Shown here piece by piece: positions 1 to 9,221 of a DNA stretch of 64,000 nt. The DNA lies in NCBI RefSeq assembly GCF_024809975.1, contig NZ_JANUDY010000005.1, positions 248,001-312,000 on the forward strand, written 5' to 3'. The notes below the pieces were generated by a model. The model searched no databases, had not been told where the DNA came from, and saw only the letters and a list, made by a program, of their open reading frames with translations. Within the stretch, counting starts at the first letter, position 1, and every line of letters begins with the position of its first letter. This DNA is from Comamonas sp. BIGb0152 (GTDB lineage: Bacteria > Pseudomonadota > Gammaproteobacteria > Burkholderiales > Burkholderiaceae_C). A program made the position numbers and the translations under genes.

Positions 1-529
1 AGTAGACCAGCTTGTCCTTGACGATCTCGCCCAGCAACTCGTGGTTGGGCAGCTCTTCTTCCAGCAGTTGCTGGTAGGCCAGCTCCTCGATCTGGCGCAC
101 GCCATGTACCACGACGACCTTCTCGAAGTGGTCATAGGTCTCGGGGTCGCGCGCCACCGACAGCCAAGGTGCCAGGCCCGTGCCTGTGCCGATCAGGTAC
201 AGGTTCTTGCCAGGCAGCAGGTAATCGACCAGCAAGGTGCCCGTGGGCTTTTTGCCGACGATGATGGTGTCACCCACCTGGATGTGCTGGAGCTTGCTGG
301 TCAGCGGGCCGTCATCGACCTTGATCGACAGGAACTCCAGATGCTCTTCGTAGTTGGGGCTGGCGATGGAGTAGGCGCGCAGCAAGTTCTTGCCATCGAC
401 CTTCAGGCCAATCATGGTGAAGTGGCCGCTGGAGAAGCGCAGCGCAGGGTCACGGGTGGTCGTGAAAGAGAACAAACGATCGGTCCAGTGGTGAACAGAC
501 AGGACACGTTCTTCGAGAAAGGCGCTCAT
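1..529 (-). CDS. fpr: Ferredoxin--NADP(+) reductase, C-terminus cut by window edge
   Basis: Flavoprotein that moves electrons between NADPH and ferredoxin or flavodoxin in the cytoplasm. The first 176 residues are visible. They show the FAD-binding RAYSIAS motif (about residue 50) and the glycine-rich NADP-binding motif GTGTGLAPW (about residue 115), both typical of bacterial Fpr. The family is usually about 257 residues, so roughly the last third lies outside the window. The ATG at 529 is the first start in frame and gives the usual N-terminus (MSAFLEERVLS). No strong ribosome binding site is visible. The AT-rich 530-688 stretch upstream is the likely promoter region. Two ferredoxin genes occur far away in the window; there is no evidence that they are its partners. 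Confidence 0.9.
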   Translation of the reverse strand, partial: MSAFLEERVLSVHHWTDRLFSFTTTRDPALRFSSGHFTMIGLKVDGKNLLRAYSIASPNYEEHLEFLSIKVDDGPLTSKLQHIQVGDTIIVGKKPTGTLLVDYLLPGKNLYLIGTGTGLAPWLSVARDPETYDHFEKVVVVHGVRQIEELAYQQLLEEELPNHELLGEIVKDKLVY

Positions 530-688
530 AGCAGTGCAGTACTCAGTTAGTCTTGTGTATATCTATAAACGCTATTGTTCACTATTCATACAACTTAAAC
601 GTCATATGGACATATCGGCGCGTTGTGAACGGGGTTTTTCAGCAGAGGGCTGCGTTTTTTCGTCGCCCCGCAGATGAATGGCACGGAC

Positions 689-1513
689 TTAGAAATTATC
701 GAGGATGTTGGAGATGGACGTGGCGGCCAGCAGCACATGGGGCAGTAGCTCGGCCTCGGCCTTGGCCGTGCCCCAGCGGGTGGAGGGCGCCGAGATGGTG
801 ATGGCGCCAATGGGCACGCCGCCCCGGCCGGTAATGGCGGCGGCCACGGAGATATCGCCCACCACGGTCTGGTTTTGCACGATGGCATAACCGTCGCGCT
901 CGGCCGCCTCAATGCTGCGCAGCAGCTCTTCGGGGTCGGTGACGGTTTGCGCGGTGATTTTGACCAGCGGCGTGGATGCGATCAGGCGCAGGCGCTCGTC
1001 CATCGGCAGCTTGGCCAGCATGGCCCGGCCCGATGCGGTGTAGGCGGCGGGCAGGCGCGAGCCCACGGCAAAGTCCGAGTTGTAGATAAAGCGGCCCGGC
1101 ACCTTGGCGATAAACACCACCTCGTTGCCATCCATCTCCTGCAGGTTCGAGGTCTCGCCCAAGGTGTGGGTCATCTCGATCAGATATGGGTAGGCGCGCT
1201 CGACGATGCGCTGCGAGCGCAGGTAGTTGTAGGACAGGCGCAGCACCTCGGGTGCGAGCGTGTAGAGGTTGGAGTCGGGCAGGCGCCGGATGTAGCGCAG
1301 CTTCTCCAGGGTGAAGATGATGCGCTGGGTGGCACTGCGGTCGAGCTGGGCGGCGCGCGCAATCTCAGCGAGCGACATCTCACGGTGGGTGTCGCGAAAC
1401 GCCTCCAGCACCTGAAAGGCCTTGGCCAGGGAGCCGACAAACAACGAAGATTCACGGGCGGTGGGTTCAACGCTTGCTACGGGCTCGGCAATGCTGTGTG
1501 TGGTTTTAGGCAT
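689..1513 (-). CDS. IclR-family transcriptional regulator
   Basis: A 274-residue DNA-binding regulator. A winged helix-turn-helix occupies roughly residues 28-90 (LAEIARAAQLDRSATQRI is the recognition region), followed by the IclR effector-binding domain (about 100-270). It is the last gene of a minus-strand run that also encodes two 2-hydroxyacid oxidoreductases, a DapA-family lyase and an ABC importer, and starts 30 bp after the hydroxyacid oxidase stop. It is therefore the probable local regulator, responding to the transported organic acid or a breakdown product. Target and ligand are inferred from position only. Confidence 0.9.
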   Translation of the reverse strand: MPKTTHSIAEPVASVEPTARESSLFVGSLAKAFQVLEAFRDTHREMSLAEIARAAQLDRSATQRIIFTLEKLRYIRRLPDSNLYTLAPEVLRLSYNYLRSQRIVERAYPYLIEMTHTLGETSNLQEMDGNEVVFIAKVPGRFIYNSDFAVGSRLPAAYTASGRAMLAKLPMDERLRLIASTPLVKITAQTVTDPEELLRSIEAAERDGYAIVQNQTVVGDISVAAAITGRGGVPIGAITISAPSTRWGTAKAEAELLPHVLLAATSISNILDNF

Positions 1514-1542
1514 CGTAAAAAGCGGCTGTCTCGGGTCACTGT

Positions 1543-2679
1543 CTAATGGTTTTGCAGAAAGGTCGCGTTCAGGCTTGTGGCCTGCGGGGCGCCCAGCAAT
1601 CGGAGGGTGGTCTCCAGCTCGGTGCGCAAAATCTCCAGAACCTCGGCCACGCCCTGGGGCCCGCGCGAGGCCAGTCCGTAGAGCGGCGCGCGCCCCAGCA
1701 AGACGGCATCGGCCCCCAGCGCCCGGGCTTTGGCCATGTCACTGCCTCGGCGCACCCCGCCATCGACAAAGATATGCATCTTGCCATGAACGGCGTCGGC
1801 AATCTGCGGCAATTGCGCCATGGGCGCGGGCGCGCATTCCAGCTGCCGCCCGCCGTGGTTGCTGACCACGATGCCGTCTGCGCCCGCCTGCAGCGCGCGC
1901 TGGGCATCCTGGGCGCTGAGCAGGCCCTTGACGATGACAGGGCCCTGCCAGTGGCGGCGCACCCAGGCCAGGTCTTCCCAGCGCAGGGCCATGTCCATCT
2001 CGCGGCTCATGGCGGCAGCCTGCTTTTGGATATTGCTTTCCACCCCGGCACTGCGCGCCAGGTTGACCAGTTGCGGCGAGCCGCCCTGGCGCAGCATGCG
2101 CAGGCACCAGCGCGGGTGGCTGAGCAGGTCGGCCAGCAGCCGGGGCGTCCAGGGCACGGGCATGCGAAAGCCGTTGCGCACATCGTGGTCGCGCTTGCCG
2201 TGCACCATGGTGTCCACCGTCAGCATCAGCGCGCTAAAGCCCGCCGCCTGCGCGCGCGCCATCATGCTCTGCGCAATGCGCCGGTCCTTTTGCACATACA
2301 GCTGCAGCCACAGATCGCCTGGGCTGGCGGCGCGCACATCTTCCAACAGCGACGTGGACGCGGTCGACATCACAAAGGGCAGGCCGGCGGCATGGGCCGC
2401 GCGGGCCAGCACCTGCTCGGCCTGCGGCCAGTACAGGCCGTTGAGCCCAGTCGGGCCCACAAAGGCCGGCATGGCCTGCTTGCGGCCAAACAAGGTGACG
2501 CTGGTGTCCACCTGGCTGACATCGACCATGGCGCGCGGCAAAAAGGTGACATCGCCCCAGGAGGCGAGGTTGCGGGCCATGCTGCGGCCGTCTTCCGCGC
2601 CGCCTTCGAGGTAGTCAAAGGCAAAGCGGGACAGGCGCCGGCGCGCCAGCGCGCGGTAGTCTTTGATGGCGGGCAGCAT
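1543..2679 (-). CDS. FMN-dependent L-2-hydroxyacid oxidase/dehydrogenase (LldD/glycolate oxidase family)
   Basis: A 378-residue TIM-barrel flavoprotein that oxidises an (S)-2-hydroxyacid to the 2-oxoacid. The signature SNHGGRQLE near residue 272 carries the catalytic His and the substrate-binding Arg. The N-terminus (DYRALARRRLSRFAFDYLEGGAEDG) and the C-terminal FMN-phosphate region (DGGVRRGSD, LGRAPLYG) fit the lactate/mandelate dehydrogenase and glycolate oxidase family, and the length is normal. It starts 13 bp after the DapA-family gene. The substrate cannot be read from sequence. Because a second oxidoreductase for 2-hydroxyacids lies at the head of the same run, the pathway may handle both enantiomers of one compound. 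Confidence 0.9.
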   Translation of the reverse strand: MLPAIKDYRALARRRLSRFAFDYLEGGAEDGRSMARNLASWGDVTFLPRAMVDVSQVDTSVTLFGRKQAMPAFVGPTGLNGLYWPQAEQVLARAAHAAGLPFVMSTASTSLLEDVRAASPGDLWLQLYVQKDRRIAQSMMARAQAAGFSALMLTVDTMVHGKRDHDVRNGFRMPVPWTPRLLADLLSHPRWCLRMLRQGGSPQLVNLARSAGVESNIQKQAAAMSREMDMALRWEDLAWVRRHWQGPVIVKGLLSAQDAQRALQAGADGIVVSNHGGRQLECAPAPMAQLPQIADAVHGKMHIFVDGGVRRGSDMAKARALGADAVLLGRAPLYGLASRGPQGVAEVLEILRTELETTLRLLGAPQATSLNATFLQNH

Positions 2680-2692
2680 GGCGGGTGCCCGA

Positions 2693-3607
2693 TCAGGCCA
2701 GCTGGCGCTCGGCCTGCAGCCGCACTGTCAGCGCCTCGCGCAGGCGGGCCGACAGCTGTGGGTTGCAATCGACCAGCGGGGCCAGCAGGTGTGGCGCTTG
2801 CACGCCCACCAGGTCCCAGACCGACTTCATCGGGCCGGGGTTGGTCTCGGCAAAGGCCAGGTCCAACAGGCCAATCAGTTCCTGGTGCAGGGCCAGCGCC
2901 TCTTGGGTCTTGCCGCTGGTCAGCAGCGCGTACATGCGGGTCCACGTCTTGGGCAGCAGGTTGGCCGTGACGATGATGCCGCCCTGGGCGCCGCAGAGCA
3001 TCTGCGCGGGGAAGATGGTGTCCTCACCGCTCAGCACCGCAAAGCTGGCATCCACGCCCTGCACCACCTTGAGGAAGTGGTACATGTCGGTGTTGCAGGC
3101 CTTCATGCCGATGATGTTCTCGTGGCGCGAGAGCTCGTGCAGCACTTCGGGCGCGATGGAGATGCGCGTGCGGTAGGGGATCTCATAGATCACCACGGGC
3201 AGCGGCGAGGCATCGGCATAGCGCATGAAGTAGTCGCGAATGCCTTGCTGCGATGGCGTGGTGTAGTAGGGCGTGAGCACCATCAGCGCGTCCGCACCCG
3301 CATCGGCCAGCGCCTGGCCGGAGGCGATGGCGTCGTAGTAGCCCGGGTCGAGCACGCCGGCCAGCACCGGCAGGTCAGCGGCCTGGTGCTCGCGCACCGT
3401 GGCCACCATGCGGGCCCGCTCAGCGCGCGAGAGGGCGCCGTATTCGCCAGTGCCGCCCAGGGGCACGCTGCCGCTGATGCCGCTGCCTTGCAGGTGGGCG
3501 AGCAGGGCGCGCACGGCCTGGGTGTCGATCTGGCCGTCGGCGGTGACGGGCGTTGCCAGTGCCGGGAAGATGCCGCGGAGTTGCTCAGAGGTAATACGTG
3601 TAGTCAT
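2693..3607 (-). CDS. DapA/NAL-family lyase or synthase
   Basis: A 304-residue class I (Schiff-base) aldolase-family protein. The catalytic Lys lies in GMKACNTD (about residue 167) and the conserved Tyr in YEIPYRT (about 140). The N-terminal GIFPALATPV and the GGTGEYGALS phosphate/carboxylate loop are typical of dihydrodipicolinate synthase and N-acetylneuraminate lyase relatives. Its place between an ABC permease and a hydroxyacid oxidase argues against a lysine-biosynthesis role. A catabolic aldolase or dehydratase acting on a 2-oxoacid is more likely. It begins 6 bp after the permease stop, so it is probably cotranscribed. Confidence 0.85.
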   Translation of the reverse strand: MTTRITSEQLRGIFPALATPVTADGQIDTQAVRALLAHLQGSGISGSVPLGGTGEYGALSRAERARMVATVREHQAADLPVLAGVLDPGYYDAIASGQALADAGADALMVLTPYYTTPSQQGIRDYFMRYADASPLPVVIYEIPYRTRISIAPEVLHELSRHENIIGMKACNTDMYHFLKVVQGVDASFAVLSGEDTIFPAQMLCGAQGGIIVTANLLPKTWTRMYALLTSGKTQEALALHQELIGLLDLAFAETNPGPMKSVWDLVGVQAPHLLAPLVDCNPQLSARLREALTVRLQAERQLA

Positions 3608-3613
3608 GGTTCA

Positions 3614-5377
3614 TCAATTCAAAGAAGCGGCGGAGCGGCGACGCAGCCAGTCCGCACAGGTGATCAAAATGCCGATGAAGGCGAACAGGCAGGTCGAGAC
3701 GGCGGCGATCACCGGCGAGATCTGCAGGGTCACTTCATCCCAGAACTGCTTGGGCAGGGTGGAGCTGAGGCCACCAGAGGCAAACAGCGAGATGGTCAGC
3801 TCGTCAAACGAGGTGGCAAACGCGAACAGGAAGGACGAGGTCAGGCCGGCGGCAATGATCGGGAAGGTCACGTAACGCAAGGTCTGCCAGGGGCGGGCGC
3901 CCAGGCTTTGGGCGGCCATGTCCAGGCGCGTGTCGTAGTTGCGCAGCACGGCCATCATGGTCATCACCACATAGGGGATGGCGATAACGGTATGCCCCAG
4001 CACCAGGCCCAGCGAGGTGCCCACCAGGCCCACCTTGGAGAAGAAATAGAACATGCCGACGGCAATGATCATGCGCGGGATGATCAGCGGTGACAGCACA
4101 AAGGCCAGCAGCAAGGCCTTGCCGCGCATCTGGCCGCGCACCAGCAAAAAGGCCACCGGCGTGCCCACGGCCATGGCCGCCAGCGCGGCAAAAAAGCCCA
4201 CGACAAAGCTGCGCACCGTGGCGTTGATCCACAGCGGCGAGGCCAGCATGTCCTGGTAGTGCTGAAGGGTAAAGCCCTGGGGCGGCCAGTTAAGCCCCGA
4301 CTTGTCGGCAAAGGAGATCGGGATCATCAACAGCGCAGGCACGCTCAAGAACACCAAGAGCGCCACCACACTGGCGCGCAGCACGAAGGAATCACCCTGC
4401 TGCAGATCGCGTTTGCGCGAGCGCGGCACCAGCGCAATCAGGCGGTCGCTGATGCTGCCGAGCAAGCCCAGCAGCATCTCGGACAGCTGGCGCATCACGC
4501 CGCTGCTGTGGTTGCTTTTATCCGACTGTGCGCCCGTCATCGTCGACAGACCCAGCACCTTGTCATAGACCGCAAACACGATCAGCACGACGACCAGCAG
4601 CAGCACCGAGATGGCGCCGGCAAAGCCCCAGTTCATCACCTGCATCACCTGTTCGATGATGAGTTGGGTGATCATGGTTTCTTTGCGGCCGCCCAGGAGC
4701 TGCGGCACGATGAAGAAGCCCACGGCGGTGACAAAGACCATGATGGCGCCCGCTGCCACACCGGGCATGGACAGCGGAAAGTAGACGCGCCAAAAAGCAG
4801 TACCCGGGCGCGCACCCAAGGTGAGCGCGGCGCGCGGCAGGTTGCGGTCAATGTTCTCCATCACCGACAGCATGGTCAGCACGGCCAGCGGCATCAGCGC
4901 ATGGACCATGCCCACCAGCACGGCACCAAAGCTGTAGAGCATGTTCGAGGGCGCATCCTGCAGGCCCAGCGCCAGCAACAGCTGGTTGGCCAAGCCATTG
5001 CGGCCCAGCACGACGATCCAGGCAAAGGCGCGCACCAGAAAGCTGGTCCAAAACGACAGCAGAATCCAGAACACCCAGCGGCTTTTCTTGTCCTTTTGCA
5101 AGGACGAGACCAGGTAGGCAATCGGGTAGCCGCCGACGATGGACAGCAGCGCCGTGACCAGCGAGATCTTCAAGGTGATCCACATCGTGTCCAGGTAGAC
5201 CGAGGAGCTGAACAGCTGGCTGTAGTTGTTCCACTTGAAGCTGCCGTCGCTGTAGATGCTCAGCAGCAGCAACTGACCCACGGGGTAGACCAGCAGCACC
5301 AGAAACAGCATGACCAGCGGGGCGGCCATCATCAGTGGCTTCACCCAGGCTGCGCGGGGGGTGGCGGCGCTGTTCAT
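3614..5377 (-). CDS. ABC transporter permease, PotB-PotC-type fusion
   Basis: A 587-residue inner-membrane protein containing two complete permease domains that are usually separate proteins in spermidine/putrescine-type importers. Each half carries an EAA loop that contacts the ATPase: TLGARPGTAFWRVYFPLSMPG near residue 190 and SLGARPWQTLRYVTFP near residue 500. About six membrane helices can be seen in each half. A charged, poorly conserved linker (about residues 280-335, rich in S, K and R) joins them. The start codon overlaps the ATPase stop by 4 bp. The fusion fixes the two subunits at 1:1. Confidence 0.92.
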   Translation of the reverse strand: MNSAATPRAAWVKPLMMAAPLVMLFLVLLVYPVGQLLLLSIYSDGSFKWNNYSQLFSSSVYLDTMWITLKISLVTALLSIVGGYPIAYLVSSLQKDKKSRWVFWILLSFWTSFLVRAFAWIVVLGRNGLANQLLLALGLQDAPSNMLYSFGAVLVGMVHALMPLAVLTMLSVMENIDRNLPRAALTLGARPGTAFWRVYFPLSMPGVAAGAIMVFVTAVGFFIVPQLLGGRKETMITQLIIEQVMQVMNWGFAGAISVLLLVVVLIVFAVYDKVLGLSTMTGAQSDKSNHSSGVMRQLSEMLLGLLGSISDRLIALVPRSRKRDLQQGDSFVLRASVVALLVFLSVPALLMIPISFADKSGLNWPPQGFTLQHYQDMLASPLWINATVRSFVVGFFAALAAMAVGTPVAFLLVRGQMRGKALLLAFVLSPLIIPRMIIAVGMFYFFSKVGLVGTSLGLVLGHTVIAIPYVVMTMMAVLRNYDTRLDMAAQSLGARPWQTLRYVTFPIIAAGLTSSFLFAFATSFDELTISLFASGGLSSTLPKQFWDEVTLQISPVIAAVSTCLFAFIGILITCADWLRRRSAASLN

Positions 5378-6468
5378 GCGGGCTCCGGTACGGCGACGGC
5401 GTCGCTGCTGGACCAGCCAAAGTCCAAAGTGCTGCCCAGCGCGTGGTCATGCTTGGCGATGGAGGTCGGGAAGGACAGCACCACCGGCTCGGTGCTGAGC
5501 GCAGGCGCCTTCAGGTAGAGCTTGGTGAGGCTGCCGGTGATCATGGTGTCCATCAGCTGGCCGCTGAAGCGCTCGCTGGCGCCCTGGGCCGCTGCGGCGG
5601 CTGCCATGTTTTGCGGGCGCACCATCACGCAGACCTTGGCGCCGGTAGCCAGTGGCTGGTCGGCCGAGGCCAGCAGCTCGGTGTTGGTGCCGGTCAGGGC
5701 CACGCGGGCCTGGCCCGCCTGGCTGGCCACCACCGTGCCCTTGAATAGATTGCTCTCGCCCAGAAAGTCGGCCACAAAGGGCGTGCGCGGGCGGAAGTAC
5801 AGGTCAGCAGGCGTGCCCAGCTGTGCAATGCGGCCGCCATCCATCAGGCAGATGCGGTCCGACATGGTCATCGCCTCTTCCTGGTCGTGGGTCACATAGA
5901 CGATGGTGGTGCCGGCCTCGCGGTGGATGCGCTTGATCTCCAGCTGCATGTGCTCGCGCAGCTTCTTGTCCAGGGCGCCCAGGGGTTCGTCCATCAGCAC
6001 GATCGAGGGCTTGTAGACGAGGCAGCGCGCCAGTGCAATGCGCTGCTGCTGGCCGCCCGACAGCTCCTTCGGAAAGCGCTGCGCCACATGGGGCAGGTGC
6101 ACCAGCTCCAGCGCCTCCATGGCGCGCTTCATCGCGGTGGCGCGGTCGAGCTTGCGCATCTTCAGCGGGAAGGCGATGTTCTCGGCAATCGTCATGTGCG
6201 GGAACAGCGCATAGTTCTGGAACACCATGCCGATGTCGCGCTCATAGGGCGCGCCATAGGTCACGTCCTTGCCATTGATCAGCAGCTGGCCGCCATCGGG
6301 CACGGACAGGCCGGCGATCATGCTCAGCAAAGTGGTCTTGCCCGAGCCCGAGGGGCCCAGCAGGGTCAGGAACTCGCCCTCAGGCACTTCCAGGTTGGTG
6401 GGGTGCAGCGCGACAAAAGAGCCATAGCGCTTGGTCAAGCCCGCAATCGACAGTTTTATATTCTTCAT
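5374..6468 (-). CDS. ABC transporter ATP-binding protein (PotA type)
   Basis: A 364-residue ATPase driving the adjacent importer. It has Walker A GPSGSGKTT, the signature LSGGQQQR, Walker B IVLMDEPLGALD, the switch His in THDQEEA, and a C-terminal TOBE-like domain (about 240-355) typical of the spermidine/putrescine/iron class. The reading frame extends to 6498, but the ATG at 6468 (MKNIKLSIAGL) is chosen because GGAGAAG sits about 6-12 bases ahead of it. It lies about 110 bp downstream of the binding-protein gene and overlaps the permease gene. Confidence 0.92.
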   Translation of the reverse strand: MKNIKLSIAGLTKRYGSFVALHPTNLEVPEGEFLTLLGPSGSGKTTLLSMIAGLSVPDGGQLLINGKDVTYGAPYERDIGMVFQNYALFPHMTIAENIAFPLKMRKLDRATAMKRAMEALELVHLPHVAQRFPKELSGGQQQRIALARCLVYKPSIVLMDEPLGALDKKLREHMQLEIKRIHREAGTTIVYVTHDQEEAMTMSDRICLMDGGRIAQLGTPADLYFRPRTPFVADFLGESNLFKGTVVASQAGQARVALTGTNTELLASADQPLATGAKVCVMVRPQNMAAAAAAQGASERFSGQLMDTMITGSLTKLYLKAPALSTEPVVLSFPTSIAKHDHALGSTLDFGWSSSDAVAVPEPA

Positions 6469-6581
6469 TTCAATCTTCTCCATTGCACCGTGCTGCAACG
6501 AATCAACCTGGTGGTGCCTGTGCTGAGGCCGGTACGGTGTGCCGCGCCTCAGCAGGCTTGGTCATCGCTGGCGGGCAGCGC

Positions 6582-7658
6582 TTACTTGAGCACCCAGCCG
6601 TTGAACTTCTCGATCACCGCGGCCTGGTTGGCCACCCAGTACTTGGCATCGATCTGCACGCCGTTCTTGATGTTCTCGGGATAGGTGGGCGAGTCCTTGG
6701 CCACCTCGGGCTTGATGTACTTGAAGGCCTCGGGCTGGGTCACGCCAGCGGCAAAGTACTGGCTGAGCGAGGCCATGCGCTGGGGCTCGGAGGCGAACTT
6801 GATGAACTCGCGGCAGGCATCGGCATTGGGCGTGCCCGCCAGGATGGACCAGCTGTCCACGCCCCAGATGTTCTGGTTCCAGACGATGCCGATCTTGGCG
6901 CCATCGGCATTGGCCGACTGCGGGCGCGACACCCAGGTGGCGATCATGTCCACTTCGCCGGACTTGAGCATCTGCTCGACCTGGGCACCCGAGTTCCACC
7001 AGACATCGATCTTGGGCTTGATCTGGTCCAGGGCCTTGAAGGCGCGGTCCAGATCCAGCGGGTACAGCTGCGCGGCCGATACGCCCGAGGCCATTGCCGC
7101 CTGCTCCATCGTGTCAAACGGGTGCTTGCGGATGCCACGGCGGCCGGGGAAGTCCTTGACGTTCCAGAAATCGGCCCAGGACTTGGGCGCTGCGCGGCCC
7201 TTGAAGGCCTCTTCGCGGTAGGCCAGCACGGTGCTGTAGACATTGGTGCCCACGCCGTAGGGCGACATGTACTGCGCCGGGATGGTCTTGACGAAGGGGT
7301 CGTTTTCCAGGCCGTGCTTTTCCAGCAGCACCTTGCCGCCTTCGGTCAGCAGCAGAATAGCCGGCTGGCTGATCTTGGCCATGTCCCAGGTGTAGTTCTT
7401 GGTCTCCACCATGCTGCGGATCTGGGCCACGGGCTCGGCCGTTGCCTGCACGCCCACCACTTCGATGCCGGTCTTCTGCGTGAAGGGCTTGTAGTACACC
7501 GCACCGTAGGCCTTGGTGTAGATACCGCCGTCATCACGCACCACGATACGCTTGGACGTGGCACGGGCATAACGCAGTACGGCAGGTGCAGCAATCAGGC
7601 CTGCGCCAGCCACGGCCGCCTTCAGTGCGGTGCGACGGGAGGTAGTGATCTCAGTCAT
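6582..7658 (-). CDS. ABC transporter periplasmic substrate-binding protein (PotD-like)
   Basis: A 358-residue solute-binding protein for the fused-permease importer. The N-terminus has a twin-arginine-like signal (TSRRTALKAAVAGAGL followed by a small-residue cleavage region), suggesting Tat export. The mature part has the two-lobed layout of bacterial extracellular binding family 1/8 proteins. The open frame reaches 7766, but that extension overlaps the upstream gene. The ATG at 7658 has AAAGGA at a good distance and gives the signal peptide. The ligand is unknown; the neighbouring enzymes point to a hydroxyacid or related carboxylate rather than a polyamine. Confidence 0.9.
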   Translation of the reverse strand: MTEITTSRRTALKAAVAGAGLIAAPAVLRYARATSKRIVVRDDGGIYTKAYGAVYYKPFTQKTGIEVVGVQATAEPVAQIRSMVETKNYTWDMAKISQPAILLLTEGGKVLLEKHGLENDPFVKTIPAQYMSPYGVGTNVYSTVLAYREEAFKGRAAPKSWADFWNVKDFPGRRGIRKHPFDTMEQAAMASGVSAAQLYPLDLDRAFKALDQIKPKIDVWWNSGAQVEQMLKSGEVDMIATWVSRPQSANADGAKIGIVWNQNIWGVDSWSILAGTPNADACREFIKFASEPQRMASLSQYFAAGVTQPEAFKYIKPEVAKDSPTYPENIKNGVQIDAKYWVANQAAVIEKFNGWVLK

Positions 7659-7713
7659 AAAGTGTCCTTTCAAAGGAAGAGGCAGGGAAGTGGAGGGAGG
7701 GGAACAGGGGGGA

Positions 7714-9144
7714 TCAGGGGGCGGGCGGCAGCAGGCGCCCGGGGTTGAAGCGCTGCTGCGGATCAATGGCGCGTTTGATGGCCTGCATCAGGTCCAGCTC
7801 GACGGCAGGCTTGAACAGCGCCATCTCATCGGTCAGCACCTGGCCGATGCCGTGCTCGGCACTGAAGGTGCCCGCCAGCGCGCAGGCCACTTCATTGACG
7901 GCCTGCTTGACGCGGTGCGAGAGCTGGTCCTGCTCGGCGGGCGTGAGCGCCTGCCACTGCGCAAACTGCAGCTGCGGGATGAAGTGCACATTGCCGTCGC
8001 CCAGGTGGGCCACGATGATGATGGGCGCGCCCGGCACTATGCCGTGCGCCGCGGCCGTCGCCTGGCTGATGAAGGCTGGGATGGCCGACAGTGGCACGGC
8101 CGGGTCGGTGTTGATGCCGATGCCGGCCTTCTTGTTGCCCTCGGAGACGCTGTGGCGCACCTCCCACCAGTCGGCCTGTTGCTTGCCATTGGTGGCGATG
8201 GCCGCATCCAGCAGCAGGCCCTCTTCGGCGGCGGTCGACAAGGTCTCTTCCAGTGCGGCGGACAGCAGCGCCTCGTCGCAGGTATCGGTCAGCTCCACCA
8301 GCACATGCCAGGGGTAGCTGGGGCTGAGCGGTGCGCGGCGGTCGGCCACATGGTTCAGCACAATGTTCAGCTGCACATCGTTGACCATCTCGAAAGCTGA
8401 CAGCGAGGCGCTGCAACGGCTCTGGAACCGGGCCAGCATGTCGATAGCGGCCTGTGGTGATTCGACCGCCAGCCAGGCCATGGCACGAGCCGTAGGCAGC
8501 GGGTGCAGCTTGAGCGTGGCGCCGGTGATGATGCCCAGCGTGCCTTCGGAGCCGATGAACAAATGCTTGAGATCAAAGCCGGTGTTGTTCTTGCGCAGAC
8601 CGTAGAGCCCGTCCCAAATGCGGCCATCGGGCAGCACCACTTCCAGGCCCAGCACGTTCTCGCGGGTATTGCCGTAGCGCAGCACGCCTGTGCCGCCGGC
8701 ATTGGTCGCTATATTGCCGCCCATCTGGCAGGATCCCTCGGCGCCCAGGCTCACCGGGTACAGGCGCCCATGGTTGCGGGCCGTTTCTTGCACGGTCTGC
8801 AGCACGCAGCCGGCATCCACCACCATCGAGTTGTTGGCCGGATCAACCGAACGCACATTGCGCATGCGCCCCAGGTTGATGACCACGGTCTGGGGCAGAT
8901 CGGCACGCGGAATGGCGCCTTCGCACAGGCTGGTGTTGCCACCCTGGGCCACGACCGGCACCTGGGCCGCATGGCAGAGCTTGACCACCGCTGCGACCTG
9001 CGCCGTCGTCGACGGGAACAGCACGCACTGGGCCTGGCCCTGGTAGCGCCCGCGCCAGTCGGTCACATGGCCGGCCAGGTCCTGCTGGCTGCGGAGTACT
9101 GCGCTTTCACCGAGCAACGCGATGAAGTTCTGAATCAAGTCCAT
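7714..9144 (-). CDS. FAD-linked 2-hydroxyacid dehydrogenase (GlcD/D-lactate dehydrogenase-like)
   Basis: A 476-residue flavoprotein of the vanillyl-alcohol-oxidase fold. It has an N-terminal FAD-binding PCMH domain (about 35-215, with VVAQGGNTSLCEGA and GSCQMGGNIATNAGG) and a C-terminal FAD-oxidase domain (about 220-470) with the metal-site motif HLGDGNVHF and the closing GIGQVLTDE. Relatives oxidise D-lactate, D-2-hydroxyglutarate or glycolate and pass electrons to an electron-transfer partner. It is the first gene of the minus-strand run, 55 bp ahead of the binding-protein start. It resembles GlcD, yet sits 44 kb from the glcE-glcF pair in this window, so a role as their partner is unproven. 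Confidence 0.9.
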   Translation of the reverse strand: MDLIQNFIALLGESAVLRSQQDLAGHVTDWRGRYQGQAQCVLFPSTTAQVAAVVKLCHAAQVPVVAQGGNTSLCEGAIPRADLPQTVVINLGRMRNVRSVDPANNSMVVDAGCVLQTVQETARNHGRLYPVSLGAEGSCQMGGNIATNAGGTGVLRYGNTRENVLGLEVVLPDGRIWDGLYGLRKNNTGFDLKHLFIGSEGTLGIITGATLKLHPLPTARAMAWLAVESPQAAIDMLARFQSRCSASLSAFEMVNDVQLNIVLNHVADRRAPLSPSYPWHVLVELTDTCDEALLSAALEETLSTAAEEGLLLDAAIATNGKQQADWWEVRHSVSEGNKKAGIGINTDPAVPLSAIPAFISQATAAAHGIVPGAPIIIVAHLGDGNVHFIPQLQFAQWQALTPAEQDQLSHRVKQAVNEVACALAGTFSAEHGIGQVLTDEMALFKPAVELDLMQAIKRAIDPQQRFNPGRLLPPAP

Positions 9145-9205
9145 ATGCCCACGGGTCCCAGTCTGGAGGAGAGGACTCGATGATCGCTAATTCTTAATAA
9201 GATTA

Positions 9206-9221
9206 GTATTAGATGAAATAC
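9206..9221. promoter_or_regulatory. Inverted repeat upstream of the hydroxyacid operon
   Basis: GTATT and AATAC flank a 6-base spacer, 62 bp upstream of the first operon gene, in an AT-rich stretch (9181-9235) that looks like the promoter region. A second AATAC follows at once. It is a candidate site for the IclR regulator encoded at the end of the operon; the assignment rests on position. Confidence 0.35.

Noticed and set aside
630-665. Terminator-like hairpin with a T-run on the plus strand between fpr and the IclR gene
   Set aside because: The stem is only about four base pairs and no plus-strand gene precedes it.
1546-5518. Long plus-strand frames opposite the hydroxyacid operon (for example 1546-2970, 2663-4093, 4259-5518)
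   Set aside because: His/Gln/Arg-rich antisense shadows of clear minus-strand enzymes and transporter genes.
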